64,000 nucleotides of DNA. Source: Rhodosporidiobolus odoratus (taxonomy: Eukaryota > Basidiomycota > Microbotryomycetes > Sporidiobolales > Sporidiobolaceae). Within the stretch, counting starts at the first letter, position 1; each line of letters begins with the position of its first letter. This document shows, piece after piece, positions 45,094-59,659 of the stretch. Position numbers and translations under genes: made by a program. The notes below the pieces were generated by a model, which saw nothing but the letters and a program-made list of their open reading frames with translations, made no database searches and was not told the origin of the DNA. The stretch lies in the NCBI GenBank assembly GCA_034387635.1, contig JAOANU010000016.1, forward strand, positions 682,001-746,000, in the 5' to 3' direction.

Positions 45094-45511
45094 AATTGCT
45101 CCGGAGTATGGCAGGATGGCGTGTGAGAGAAACCGTCGGATGAAGTTGGGAAGTGTGGAGAAGATGAGGAAGGGCCGGAGATGTTCGCCTGGGTTCACCG
45201 AGTCCGTGGAGACACTTGGAGGCCAACAAGCTGCAGTCCGCAGGGAGAGGTGAGCGGATAGAGTGGAAAGCAGCAGCAGAGCAGCCCAGATCCAAAGATG
45301 GAGGACAATCTCTTCAGCGTCGAGCCTGTTTTCGCAGATGAGCGGCGGTAGCTGGAAGCACAGATGTACAACCTCTCTGGGAGTATCAGAATGACAGCAG
45401 ATTGAGGTGGGGTCGGGCGGGCTGGTTCTATCGAGAGGTTCGACTCTTGTTGACCTCACCAACTTCGCTAGTTAGAATCACAGCTTGCTTGGCTTGACCT
45501 GAACCGGCGCA
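45094..45511. promoter_or_regulatory. Divergent promoter region, carrier / Ser-rich gene
   Basis: 418 bp between divergent start codons. An upstream minus-strand frame continues from the carrier start into this region but has no Met-initiated homologous sequence. No motif called. Confidence 0.4.
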
Positions 45512-46728
45512 ATGTACAGCGCGCCTCCAACGCCCCTACGACCGCTCACACGCACGCGCAGACGGTCTTCATCTTTCTCGACCCCTTCCTCCTCCTTCGA
45601 CCAACAAACCCAGTCCGATGTCCCGCGTAGAGGTAGTAGACAAGGGGGAAAGCGCTGCAAACGGTCCATCGTATGTCTCTGTCACTCTACGTATCGCTCT
45701 TCTAGCTGTCTTGAGCTATCTCGCTGACTTGCCTCAACCGGGAACCTCGAATTTAGAGTGGGGAGGTTCAAGCCCAACCTCCTTCGCCTCTCAAGCGATC
45801 CCAAGCCGTCATTCCCACCTCGTTCGGCGCCGAAGATGACCTAGGAACGTCGCTTTGGACCCACCCCTCGCCGTTCACGACGTCCTTCGCTTCGCCTTTC
45901 TCGACCGCTTCGACGGCTACAGCTCCCTCGACTGCCGCATCCCTCTTTTCCGCCAGCGCCAGCGATTTCTCCCTCCCTTCAGCTGGACGATGGCCACGTG
46001 GGCGTAACGCATCGAGCGAATCGGCCGGTTTTGCCTCGACCTCGTCGTTGTCTTCCTCACCCAAAGCCTCCTTTGAAGACTCTTCCTGCTCCTCCGCCTC
46101 GACCTCAACCTACCAGTCCGACTCCTCCCCTCCTCAATCCCACGGCACATCTGCATCGCCGAGATCCGCCTCCTTCACTTTTTCCTGCGCCCGTCCCACC
46201 TTTTCCCTTCGACGAGCCTCGTCATGCCATTCGCCCATGTTATGCGAGACAGGGAGCAGTGGCGATGCGACGCCCACGGCGCAAGCAGAGCAGCTTCACG
46301 AGGCTGAGCAACTGGATCACGAGGCTGAGCGGTTGCATCAGGTTGCTTTTGAGCAACTTCGTTCGTCAACCCGGGTCGAGGAGGAAGGCTTCGTCGAGCG
46401 GATGCGGCGATGGGAGGCGGAACAGGACGTACGAGTGAGGGAGAACAGTGTGGAGATGGCGTCGGTGCACGAGGCTGGCGTTGCCGCCGACGACGAAGGA
46501 GCCGGATCGGGATCAAGCGGCGAGGTCGAGGAAGAAGAGGAAGAGGTGGAAATCACGCTGGATCTCGGCACGCAGTCTGCACGATCTTCATGTCCACTCA
46601 GTGGGGCGGAGCTGGACGAGCTTTCGCGGCGGTTGAAGGGCGGAGCGTGTGAGCTCGAAGACTTCTCGCTGGTAAGGGAGGTGCAGGCGAGGCGAGCGGG
46701 TGCGAAATGGCTGCAGATGCAGGCCTGA
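45512..46728 (+). CDS. Uncharacterised Ser-rich protein with C-terminal acidic helices
   Basis: Start ATG 45512 (MYSAPPTPLRPLTRTRRRSSS). Exon 1 ends at GTATGT near 45670; exon 2 starts after TTTAG at about 45760 (SGEVQAQPPSPLKRSQAV) and runs in frame to 46728. The first two thirds are Ser/Thr/Ala-rich and low-complexity. From about 46260 it changes to Glu/Gln/His-rich helices (AQAEQLHEAEQLDHEAERLHQVAFEQL, VERMRRWEAEQDVRV), an acidic run (GEVEEEEEEVEITLDLG) and LSGAELDELSRRLKGGACELEDFSLVREVQARR. The Arg/Ser-rich start offers kinase sites. Family not recognised. Confidence 0.6.
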
Positions 46729-47323
46729 TGGGGTTGCGATCAAAGTGTACGCGCAGCTATGTCGGACAAGGTTTCTTTGTTTGTGTCTTCCACATAGCTT
46801 TTCCCTTGTCGTTGTTCATCTTCCATTTTTTCCTTCTCCTATGTATGCCGAGTATCCCCTCTAGTGTTTGTGCGTATCTGTCCACCATTTTCTCCACGTG
46901 TATCTCTCGCCGCTAGTGACTCTTTGTCGTGCAAACAACCTTGTTAATTGTTTGGCGTTTCGTCAAGCCCGCGGCGCAGTCGGATTAATTCTCGTTTGGT
47001 CATGATTCTCGTCCCTTCTGCGTCTCGCTTGTGGCGTTGCGCCTGCCTACACTGCCAATCTTGTGTTGCTTCCGCCCACCTTCCTTGCTACAGACGCTGC
47101 AATTCGTCCGACATGCGTACCGCTGTGTTGCGAACGACCCCGTGGGCCGGGCTGGCAGCGGCTAGGCGCGAATGCGCAGTCTTCGGCTGATTGGGCGCGC
47201 GCGGCTCGCAAACAGGATGACAGGACGCTGTATAGAAGTTTCGCGACGCCTTCATCCTTATCCGGTCCTCACGCTCAGATCTCCGGCTCCTCTCCCTCAA
47301 ACCCCTATTTCTGGTTGTCATTA
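46729..47323. other. Intergenic, 3' flank then promoter of the fusion gene
   Basis: About 600 bp between same-strand genes. It starts with a T/C-rich stretch (46780-46860) likely in the 3' UTR. No gene or RNA recognised. Confidence 0.45.
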
Positions 47324-50300
47324 ATGTTCATGGCTCAGCCCGATCTTCCTTCTCGCTGTCCGTCCCCTCGGCAGAAGGAACAAGACATGCATCCGCGACC
47401 GGACGACCTACGCCTCAAGGAGGCAGCGCCCTCTTCGCCTTCGACCTCGACTTTGCACCGCCGCAGTTTGGGAGAGAGAGGGGGACCGACCAAAGTACAC
47501 CTTGGCCTGTGGGTCGTTACTAGCGCAGTATGGACCTTGATGATCAGGTTCGGCCATTCCGAATCCTCCGGCACACTAGGGAAGGTATCGCTGAACCCGG
47601 ATTTTCTAGCTACGTCGGAAGAAGGACTCCCATCCATTCCCTCCTCTGCTTCCCGCCCTTCCACTTCCTTCTAGTCACTCTGGTAACCAGAGGGGCAGCC
47701 CTTGTCTCCGGAAGGCTGAGGAGGCAGGTACCTTGGACAGTCCGCAGTTGCGTTGGTGGAGCAGCATGGAACCATGAGCTTTACCGCCCAGTTGGAGTGC
47801 TCTTGGCGCTTGCAACGATTGGCGAGACAGTCGCCGTAGGCTCACTTGAGCTAGGTATGGCGCTGGCGCTGCAGGTGAGTGCCTTTCGCCCAGTCAGAAG
47901 GGTTCAGCCGTTTAGCTTTTTTTCTCTCCCAGGTCCTTCTTCCCGCAGCCCTTCTCATCCTTTCGCCTTACTTTGGTCTCGCGGCGCCTTCGGTGTACTC
48001 TCCTACCGGTCTCGCTGCCCTCATCAGCCCGCTACTCGTTGGCACCGTCAGCAGCTCCGTTGTGCCGTCCTTGCTCGCCCTGCTGTGCGGAGTGGCGGGA
48101 GTTGCAGCGCAGGCCGGCATTTGGCTACTGATCGTTCAGGAATGGAGTGAGAAGGCACGCGGAACGACGCAGAGCTTCCAGGTCCTTTGGCATGTTGCGC
48201 CGGTGGGTCACGACGCTCATACAGGCTTTCCTCGTAATGACCTATATCTCCGCGCAGATGGCAGCTCTTCTTTCCGGCTTGGTAGCTGGACTGAATTTGC
48301 TCCTGCATCTTCCGCTTAGCGAATCCCTGCATCCGCCACCGAGTTTTCTCCTACTTCTCGTCTTTTCCTCCATTCTCTACTTTGTCAACCTCGACTTCGT
48401 CTGCGCTGTTCTCTTCGAGTCTGGTCCGAACATCGTCAATTCTTCATTAGCAACGGTCCCTCGCGCCCTGCTAGTTTCCGTGGGAGCCGGGATCGGCGGG
48501 TTGGGCCTAGCGAATCAGGGGCTGTATCACGCGGCACTCGGGGTAGGCGTGGTAGTAATAGGCTGGGCGCGCTCTAGTCCGGTTAGTGACGATGTGGAGG
48601 AGAACACGGCGGTCAGCGAAAAGGGCTGGACCTCGCCGCGCCGGCAAACGAGCCTGACCAGCACGTCGCCGTCTGGTTCACCTTACCTCGGTACAGGCGG
48701 AGACTTCTCGCCGCTCCTTCGCTCCTCACCTCCAGACTCGTCGCGTCGCCCGTCTCTCATGGGCCGCCGCCCTGTCTTCTCAGCCTTTTCCTTCCTTGCC
48801 ATTCTCCCTTTCCTCCCTTTCCTCCCCATCTTGCTTCAAGCCATCCATCCCTTCCCGCCCCTCCCGCTTCTTCCCACCGATCGCCTCCCAGTTTACCTCA
48901 AGAACCGCATCGGCTTATACCACCGCGCTCAACCTCACTTCACCCCTCCGACCATGGACATCGTCTTCGCCTACTTCAATGCCAGCATTGCGGAATTCGA
49001 CGAGCATGTGCAGCATGTTCGCGGGAGGGGAAGTGTGAAGAGGTATAAGACGAGGATTAGCGTGTACAGCAAAGGTGGAGCGGATCCGAGCGAGCTGAAA
49101 AGAATTGAGGGGGTGGATGAGGTTATCGAGTTGGAAAACGTTGGTCGTGAAGGTGCGTTCGCCTTTCCTTCTCCTCTCTCTCTTTGGGGTGTATCCATCG
49201 CTCTCGGTGCTGATTTCAATATTGAGGGCTCGTAGGCGGTACCTACCTCAACCACATCATCCGACGCTTCGCCAAACCTGCGCCGGACGATCCTTTCGGC
49301 GGGACGCAAGGTCACGGGACTTCTCATGCCGACTTGACGCTCTTCTTGCAGCACCGTGAGTAAGTTCCCTCGCTCAGCTTGGATGAAGGCCTCGTCGTAG
49401 CCGATGGAGCCGGAAGAGGCCAGACGATGGGGACCTTCTCAAACGGCTCGACTGGTCCCAACTGGGTTTCTCGCTCATCCAGCCGTCTGCGTCACGTCAA
49501 GTCTGGCACAGACCGCGGCAGCATGTCGTCACCTCACCCCGCTTACTTCATTGTCTGTCCCGCTTGCAGACCTCGCCTGGCAATGGATCGCCGACCAACG
49601 TTTCGACTATCCGGATGATAGGACAGGTTACATAGCTCTCGGACCGTACCGTAAGAACGATTGCGGGCGGGATTTGGACACCGAGGGCAAGTTTGAGCGG
49701 ATGAAGGATATCTACGTGATGGTGCGTCGCGTCTCCCTTGCTTTGCGATCTTTTCTGGAGTTCGCGCTGGTCAACTGACCTCTCTCGCGCCCTCATGAGC
49801 AGTTTCAGGAAGACGTACGCTCTACCCTCCTCTCGCACACACCCAGCTGAACTGACCCCTCTTCCGCTTCGATGTGGCCTCGTTCAGTTCTGCCCGCCTA
49901 CGCTTCAGCTTACGTCGTGGGCTGCTCAATTCGTCGTTTCCCGCAAGCGGATCGTCGGCAACCCGGTTAAGAAGTATGAGAGGTTGTTGGAGTTATTGCA
50001 GGCGCCCGGGGAGCATTGGTGAGCTTTTCTGTCATCTTTCCTTGTCAACTTTCTCTCCCTTCTCGGCTACGTGGACAGCATTGAGAGGATCGTGCTGACT
50101 CGAGGTTGTGCGCAGGCTCTACAACGAAGGAGTGCACTGTACGTATTCACGCTTCGCCTGCTCCTCCCGCTTCTTGACTGACCTTCTCTCTGCAGTCCAA
50201 TGGCACGGCGAGATGGGACCCTCCAACCCCTTCCTCGGGCATGCTCTCGAGCGAGCTTGGCCGGTGATCTTCAGTGTGTCCCTGTTCCTCGAAACCTCTC

Positions 50301-50539
50301 GCCTTTGATCGCAGGCCTGCGCAGCTCCCACTCGATTCCGAACCTTTTTTCCTTCCACCACCGCGAACGTCGACTGGCCGATCTCCCTCTAGTCCTTTAA
50401 CGCGGCCAGCTTGTTGAGCTTCTTGTGCTGACGACTGTCCGCGCGCCGCTTTGCAGACTGCACCGATCCCAAAATTGTCGACAACTGCCCCGACGACCTG
50501 TACGATTCAGAGAAGTGCCAGTGCTTCGATTGGAAGTGA
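47324..50539 (+). CDS. Multi-TM (nucleotide-sugar-transporter-like) protein fused to a DUF3431-like domain
   Basis: Start ATG 47324, with a second Met two codons later. N-terminal half: about nine hydrophobic segments, including LGLWVVTSAVWTLMIRF, VLLALATIGETVAVGSLELGMALAL, LAALISPLLVGTVSSSVVPSLLALL, QAFLVMTYISAQMAALLSGLV, LLLLVFSSILYFVNLDFVCAVLF and LLVSVGAGIGGLGLANQGLYHAALGVGVVVIGW, arranged like triose-phosphate/nucleotide-sugar transporters. After a Ser/Pro linker and one more membrane helix (FSFLAILPFLPFLPILLQAI) comes a soluble domain: MDIVFAYFNASIAEFDEHV, RISVYSKGGAD, VIELENVGREGGTYLNHIIR, DLTLFLQHH, NEGVHFQWHGEMGP and a Cys-rich end (DCTDPKIVDNCPDD). This matches the layout of DUF3431 glycosyltransferase-like proteins. 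Probably a Golgi glycan enzyme with its own membrane module (inference). Stop 50537-50539. Confidence 0.7.
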
Positions 50540-50971
50540 AGTCGCATGTTTCTGCAGCAGGCTGAAGGACGCTAGGTGTAGATCTCCGTAATCTTTTTGT
50601 GCGGAAGCGAGGTCGGTGAGGCGGAAAGATCGGGTCGGTGGGGAGAAGGAACAAATCGTGGACGACGCGGCGGGGCCTGAGACCAAGGCGGCGGGTAGAC
50701 GCGTTGCTTCTGACTGTATATGTGGAAAGAGAAAAGGAGAAAGTCAAGTAGAAGGAAAGGGAAAGAAGGAAAGGAGATTGTCGTCAGCGTTTCCCCATCG
50801 AACGCCGACCCCTGGCCCTTCCCCCCTCCTCTCTCTCGCACACTTGCACAGTACTACAGTCTGGCTTGACTGCAGCAGACTAAGCACTAGCACACACACA
50901 GCACACATCACCCCCCTCCACTCGCTCCCACCTGCCCTTTCATCCGCCACTCCACTCGCTAACTCACCAAT
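50540..50971 (+). promoter_or_regulatory. CDC48 promoter and leader
   Basis: About 430 bp upstream of CDC48. It is rich in A/G near 50730-50775, then C/T-rich (50815-50840) with a CACACACA run at about 50890, a common arrangement before strongly expressed genes here. No specific binding site claimed. Confidence 0.45.
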
Positions 50972-54142
<3,171 letters not shown>

Positions 54143-54884
54143 ACAACTCGCATACCCCCTCATGCTCTTCTTTTCGATGTTTCCATTGACAGCAGTTGAA
54201 GTGACGTAAAGTAGAAATTCCCCCAGCTTGTGCTCTGTGACATGAAACATTCTCGCTTTACACTACAACTCCCATCGCCTTACTCGGCTTAATGCACTGT
54301 CTGTCTCGCGTCTGCTACTCTCCGATTCAGCGACATCGTCCCGTAGTCAGCCTAGGAGGGCTAACTACCGCTTTAGAGGGACATGAGGAGGCAGATGAAG
54401 CTAGGTTGCGGTGAGTGTCCAGTCATTCCTCACTGAGTGCATGTCGAAGGTCCTTCCTTCAGCATTTCGGGCTGATTCGGTGCCTCTGTTCAGTTTGCCG
54501 GCTTACCCTTTCGCCGACCGCGGCGCTATTCCGTACGTCTGTGCTGACTCGCCGGAATTGCCTCTGGGGCAGCTCGCCTGTACGTCGCTGACTTGTAGCC
54601 GGTAACGTTTTTCTTCCTCTTTGTCCTTCGAAGGTGCGATCCTACCTTCCTAAACCTCCCTTCTCGCGCTTCGACCGCCTTGCTTCGCGGTTCATTGTCC
54701 TCGTACAGCTGCAGCTGAATTCGTAAAGAGCTGACAGCTAAGCTTCTGCTTCCTTGCTCACCTCGCCGGCGAGGTGGACTCGCCTCGATCCTTCACTCAT
54801 TCATCTTCCGCTCCGCCAGCATCAGCTTTCCATTCCCTCTAAAGCTACTTTGCTTTCTCTGTACCGCCACTGCATCACAGCAGC
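54143..54884. other. Intergenic after CDC48
   Basis: About 740 bp. CDC48 3' UTR, then sequence with several GT/CTGAC/AG-like intron signals (54420-54600) that could belong to an unresolved upstream exon of the next gene. No domain seen. Confidence 0.4.
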
Positions 54885-56251
54885 ATGTCCTACGCCTCCC
54901 CTACACCGCCGTTTCCACCCCGCCCTGCCTCTTCCACAGCTCGCAATCCTCACCAATCCGTCTACAGCATAATCGTCTCGTACTCAACTGCCCCTCCCGC
55001 CTACTCTGTACCGCTTGCAGTCCCGTCGCCGCCCTATGCGCCTCCTCCACTCTCACCTCCTTCTCCACCATACCCACCGGGAGAAGTAACGGAGAAAATG
55101 GTTCACTTTCCTCGAGATTCGTAACTCGCAGAGACGGTGTGAAGTTATCCTCCTCCTCCTTGGTCTCCCCCGTGGAAAGAGTGACATCGCCCTTGCGGGC
55201 TCAGGCGCAGCGTGGAAGGGAGTGGGGCTGGGAGGGGCGAGCGCAGGAGGATCGGCTGCGTGGTCAGCCGAGGGTGGTCGAGGAGTTGCCGAGATGGGAC
55301 GAGGTATCTATCACGCCTTGTGCAGTGGTGGACAGGAAGAAGACGGTCAGGTTGCGGACAAGGGGGAGGGAGAGAAGGGGGAAACGCACTCTTCCAATCC
55401 GTACGTCTTGCGCTCGCCGTGTACCCACCTGCGAGACTGCGTTTTAACCCAGTCTTTCCTTCCTGTAGTCCGCTCTTAGCGCTCTGTCTCTGCCTTCTCG
55501 CCATCCTCATCTGAGTTTTTTCTCCTGCTCCGCTTCGTCCTCCTTTCGCCAACCGTTACACCGATACGAGGGATGAAGTCACTGGGCTTTCTAGAGGTCA
55601 CACTTGCGCAATAGAACGGACCTCTGATGCTTGGGCCGCTGGGTATGTACCTCGCGTCCCGTTTTCTTCTTGCCCACGGAGAAATTGCTCACGGCGATTC
55701 TGTCTCTCCGTTCAAGGGCCTGCTACTTTGCCCAAGCAACTTCGTCACACCCCTCCTCTTCAGCCTACAACTGCACCTCCCCGAGCTTCACCCCAATCTT
55801 CACCTCGCTCTACACCTCCCTCTCCCTTCGTCCCTCCACTCTTCCCCTCTCCTTCCCCCTCTTCTCCAGCGCCCTCCCCGGATCCCTCATCCTCCTCTTC
55901 CTCGGTGATTTCCCTCTTGTAGTCATAACCTTTCCGCGCCGCACCTCCCTCGACCCTAGCCTTCTCAAACGCCTCTTTCTCGCATCGGGCGCGCTGCTTA
56001 GCTGCACCGTCATTATCGGGCTGTCCGCGACTCTGGCGCAGAGACACAGCTTGGACCGGTATGTCACCGCTGTATCGACGGCGGGGCCGGTGGGAGAAGT
56101 GGGAATCGGGCGAGCCTGGAGAATGCTTTGGGCGGCTTGTGGGTTGTTAGGTGGCTGTATCATTATGGGTGGGGTGGGCGTGACATGTGCGCTGGGGTAT
56201 GAGAAGCGTAGAGTACTGGCCGTAGAGACCGAGACGCAGGGCAAGGTGTAG
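54885..56251 (+). CDS. Uncharacterised membrane protein (exon structure unresolved)
   Basis: ATG 54885 opens a Pro-rich frame (MSYASPTPPFPPRP, PPYAPPPLSPPSPPYPP). The convincing part is downstream in frame with 55631-56251: LPGSLILLFLGDFPLVVITF, RLFLASGALLSCTVIIGLSATLAQ and LWAACGLLGGCIIMGGVGVTCALGYEKRR form three hydrophobic helices before a charged end at 56251. Between 55100 and 55620 two frames alternate (one Gly/Ala-rich, one Arg-rich) and I could not choose the splice sites. It may be one gene or two. Family not recognised. Confidence 0.4.
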
Positions 56252-56685
56252 AATCCCTTTTTTCCTTGTGGTCACCTCGTTGCGTTCTCGCGTGCTGCAC
56301 TGCGGCCTCGAGCCAAAGATTTGGCGCTAGGCGGCGCAACACAGAGCAGGTGTGAGCCGGCAATCAGTGCCCGTTGCAGGTACAAAGGCGATCGTCGGTC
56401 GACTGTCGATCCCTCAACAGTCGCCGGAAACAGAGGCAAGAGGCAGCAGGAGACGAGACATCAACAACCCACTCAAGCTTCGGGGATCACTCTTGTGCTC
56501 TGCCGGAGAGACTCATGAAAAGGCGCGGACTCGGACACGGCTCCGTCTTGGCATTCGCGGCTGAACGAAGTTCCGACGCCGGATAAGACCAATTTTTTCG
56601 CATATTGAGTAAAAACTGCAACCAATACGACCTTGTCCCCGACTTCCTTCCGTTCTAGTCACCCTGCCGACAAGTGGAGACGGCC
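56252..56685. other. Convergent intergenic region
   Basis: About 430 bp between the membrane-protein stop and the SHR3 stop. Short plus-strand frames here have no domain. Confidence 0.45.
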
Positions 56686-57979
56686 TTATTGCTTCTTCTT
56701 CTCGACGGTGACCTTACCACTTTTCTTACCGCTCGAGGTGGGAGGAGCAGGAGTCGAGCCGGCACGCGCGGCCAGTTCCGCCTGACGAGCTTCTTGCTCT
56801 GCCTCCTTGACGATAGTCTCTTCGACGTACCATTCGGAGATCTGCAACATGCAAGGCGTCAGTGCTCGGCGGAAGAAAGGGCAGAACAGAATGGGGAGAG
56901 TGAACGAAGTGCAGATTGAAATGAACACGCACCTGCAAGAGCACGATACCCGCCAGCAGTCCCATGGAGAGCGTGTTGGCCGCGCACATGACTTGGACGT
57001 GCTGCACTCGGGCTGGCCACTCCATTGGGGCCAAGTTGGCCAATTTGGCCGCATTGTCGCGAGCGCGGTCGCCGAGGATGCCAGAGTTGCGGGCGGCAAA
57101 GTAGGTCTGAATACGGGTGAAGAAGTCTTCGCCGGGGAGGACGAGGGCCGTCTTGCTGAGTGGGTCTCTACGATTGTGGACAAAGGGTCAATGGAGTCAT
57201 TGGCGGAAGGGCTGAAGCGTGAGACGTACTTGGCAATGAGGCGGAGGGAAGGGAGAGTGATGACGATGTAGAGAGATGCGGTAAGGATAAGCATGACTGC
57301 AGCAAAGGATAGTAAGCTTTTTATTTGCCGAGAAGAAAAGAGGAGGAGGACGAACTGATGGACGCTCCGGTAAAGTAGTACGCCGTCTCGGACTTCCTGG
57401 CCCACTTGGCCACCAACGAGAGCATGAGCACGGCCATGACGGCGTGCAAGAATGCCTTGACCGTCAAAGCGCCGTTCCACCAGGTTAAATAGTATGCCTC
57501 GACGGCTTCAATCTGGGCATGGGAGATGGGTTCCGTGAGACCGTACAGAACGGTCGAGTCCCAAAGTAGACTGCGGGCAGAGAGCAGCCGGATGCATGAC
57601 GGCAAAAGGAGAGGGCGAGACGATAGGGCGAGACGATAGGGCGCGGTTGTCCGTGGGCAGGTAGGGACAATCAGCTTCGCACGCCGTGAGGGAAACGAGG
57701 AGAATGCGCACCTGGTAAAGAGGACGCCAATGAGGAATGACGAGGTAACCTATAGAGATAGTAAGCGTCAAGCGGGCAACTCATGTTGCAGTCGTCGCGG
57801 CAGGACTGACAATCGCCGTTCTGGAGAATGGAGGACAAGTCAGTCAATCCGTCTCAGTAGCTCGTGCAGAGGTATGTATGGTGTACTGACGATGTTAGGA
57901 AGCCCATCCCGTCTGTTCAGCAGCTCGTATACACGATGAACCAGTTGGTGGTGGCAGCAGAACAAGCGATCGACGCCAT
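56686..57979 (-). CDS. SHR3: SHR3-type ER chaperone for amino-acid permeases
   Basis: ER membrane protein that helps amino-acid permeases fold and leave the ER. Start ATG 57979 (MASIACSAATTNWFI, split by an intron). Four hydrophobic segments: VTSFLIGVLFT; LTVKAFLHAVMAVLMLSLVAKW; LLSFAAVMLILTASLYIVITLP; CAANTLSMGLLAGIVLLQ. The luminal loop LLWDSTVLYGLTEPISHAQIEAVEAYYLTWWNG matches the Shr3 pattern (LLW...H....YY..W). A cytosolic helix EETIVKEAEQEARQAELAAR follows, and the end VEKKKQ has Lys at -3 and -4, a dilysine ER-retrieval signal. Stop 56686-56688. The assignment rests on topology plus the loop motif. Confidence 0.74.
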
Positions 57980-58150
57980 GGCTGCTCCCCAATCTGCCCC
58001 CTTACTCGCTTTCTCGCTTTACAAGGCTCATATAGACTGAGAACGAGTGATACAATTGCGGCTCAAACTACAACAATGCCTGCTCGCACCGACAAATGAT
58101 TTCTGGCGAGATCGACGTCCAGCCTTCCCTTAGCGCCTGCGACAGTCCAG
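57980..58150. promoter_or_regulatory. SHR3 upstream region
   Basis: 170 bp between SHR3 and the stop of the next same-strand gene. It must carry the SHR3 promoter. No motif called. Confidence 0.35.
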
Positions 58151-59659
58151 CTACCAAACCTGCAGAGCGTACATCTGCCCTGTCTGCTCATCCACCCAAG
58201 ATTCAGTCCACCCTCCCTCTTCCAATCCGCCAGAACCGACGACCTCGAGGCTTCGCCCCTCGAAACCCCATCGTTCGCCGCGCACACCGCCCGTTTCAAG
58301 CGATCCCAAGACCGGCAGTTCGAGCGAGCACGACGCTTCGTGCATCGACACGGGCGTGAGCGTGTCGGCGGTCTGCCCAAAGGGTGGACCAGCGTCCGAG
58401 TCCGGAATGCTGAGGGAAAGGAGGGGAGGGGTCGCATGTTGAGGTTGGACTGGCGAGCGAGTCTGCGGTAAGAGCACGGTATCGAGCGTATAGGGTGGAA
58501 AGCAATAGGTGGGGTTGGTCGAAGGCTCTGGCGGAGAAGGGATGGCGTGGTAGAGTTGCCAGGCCGGGCTAGGTGTCGAGGTGAATTTGGGAAGGTGAAG
58601 CATCGAGTGTGAATGAGCATGTGACTGCGAATGGTGCGGCTGTGGCGTCTTCGAGGACGGGTGCAGCTCGAGGGAGGGACCCTCGGGCCAAGCCATGTCG
58701 GGCATAAGCGGAAGGAGAAGAGAGTCGTCGAAGGGCGGGGTCAGAGGGTATTGCTCCGCCTGACTGCTTTGAAGGGGAAGAGAGAGCGATCGAGGGTGCT
58801 CGGCCCAGCTTTGCGGCGCCAGCGCGGTCGCGACACGGCAGTGTGGCTGGGACTCGCTCGCGGTCTCGTGCGGTCCTACGGGCGGTGGAGGGCAAGGCGT
58901 AGCAGGATACTCGAAGAAGCTGGACGGGTGCGAGTCGGTCGTCGCAGGCGCAGTCGAGGGCCCAACGAATGCGAACATGTGCCACCCCGAAGAGTCGTCA
59001 GACACGCCGGTCGGCGTGGCTTGCCGTGTTGACCGCAAAGGGATGGTGCTGGAGGTAGCCGCGGAGGAAAAGTCGGGTGCTCGAGTTGCGGACTGCACCT
59101 GAGTTGAGTTGGTGTTATCGAGTCGGAGGGTACGATGCCAGCGACGCCGAAGGCTGAGTTGGGTCGGCGGTGAAACCTTCACTTCAGCCTCGACATCGAC
59201 CTCGACGGATACTGCTGCGTCGTCCTTGGCGCCATCGTCCTGCAGCTTCTCCTTGCGCAGCCTTGCTCGCTTCTTGCGCTCCTTAATGGCCTCGTTCTCC
59301 TCGCTGTCGATCGGCCAAACGCATCAGCACCGCCAACGGCCGGGGAGAGTGAGGGCATACGCACAAGGGCACCTTGGCGTACACACAGTGGCCCGTTTTG
59401 TGTCGACTACAGTGTGAACAACATGGCTGCTTACCGTCGCACTATGGACGGTTCGCCGGAAGTGACGAGGATTGAACTTTTTAGCTGTTATCGGAAAGGC
59501 GCGAGGATTTTCACGTACGCGTATCTTGCGCTTCCTGCACGGTGTGCAAGCGATACTGATGCGCGGTCGGGTTGGCTTCGCTAGGCTGGCTTGCGAGGCG
59601 TCGTCGGAGAGATAGGGTACGGTGGAGCTTCTCCTCCGGGGGAGGGACGGCGAGGTCAT
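58151..59659 (-). CDS. Zn2Cys6 transcription factor A
   Basis: Gal4-type fungal regulator. Start ATG 59659 (MTSPSLPRRRSSTVPY). The binuclear zinc cluster [35 protein letters not shown] (Cx2Cx6C...Cx2Cx6C) spans an intron placed just before the third Cys (about 59430-59520). A Lys/Arg-rich linker (KERKKRARLRKEKLQ) follows, then a 340-residue Pro/Ser/His-rich region without the fungal 'middle homology' domain. Stop 58151-58153. A disordered C-terminus and no MHR make it a short regulator; targets unknown. Confidence 0.87.
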
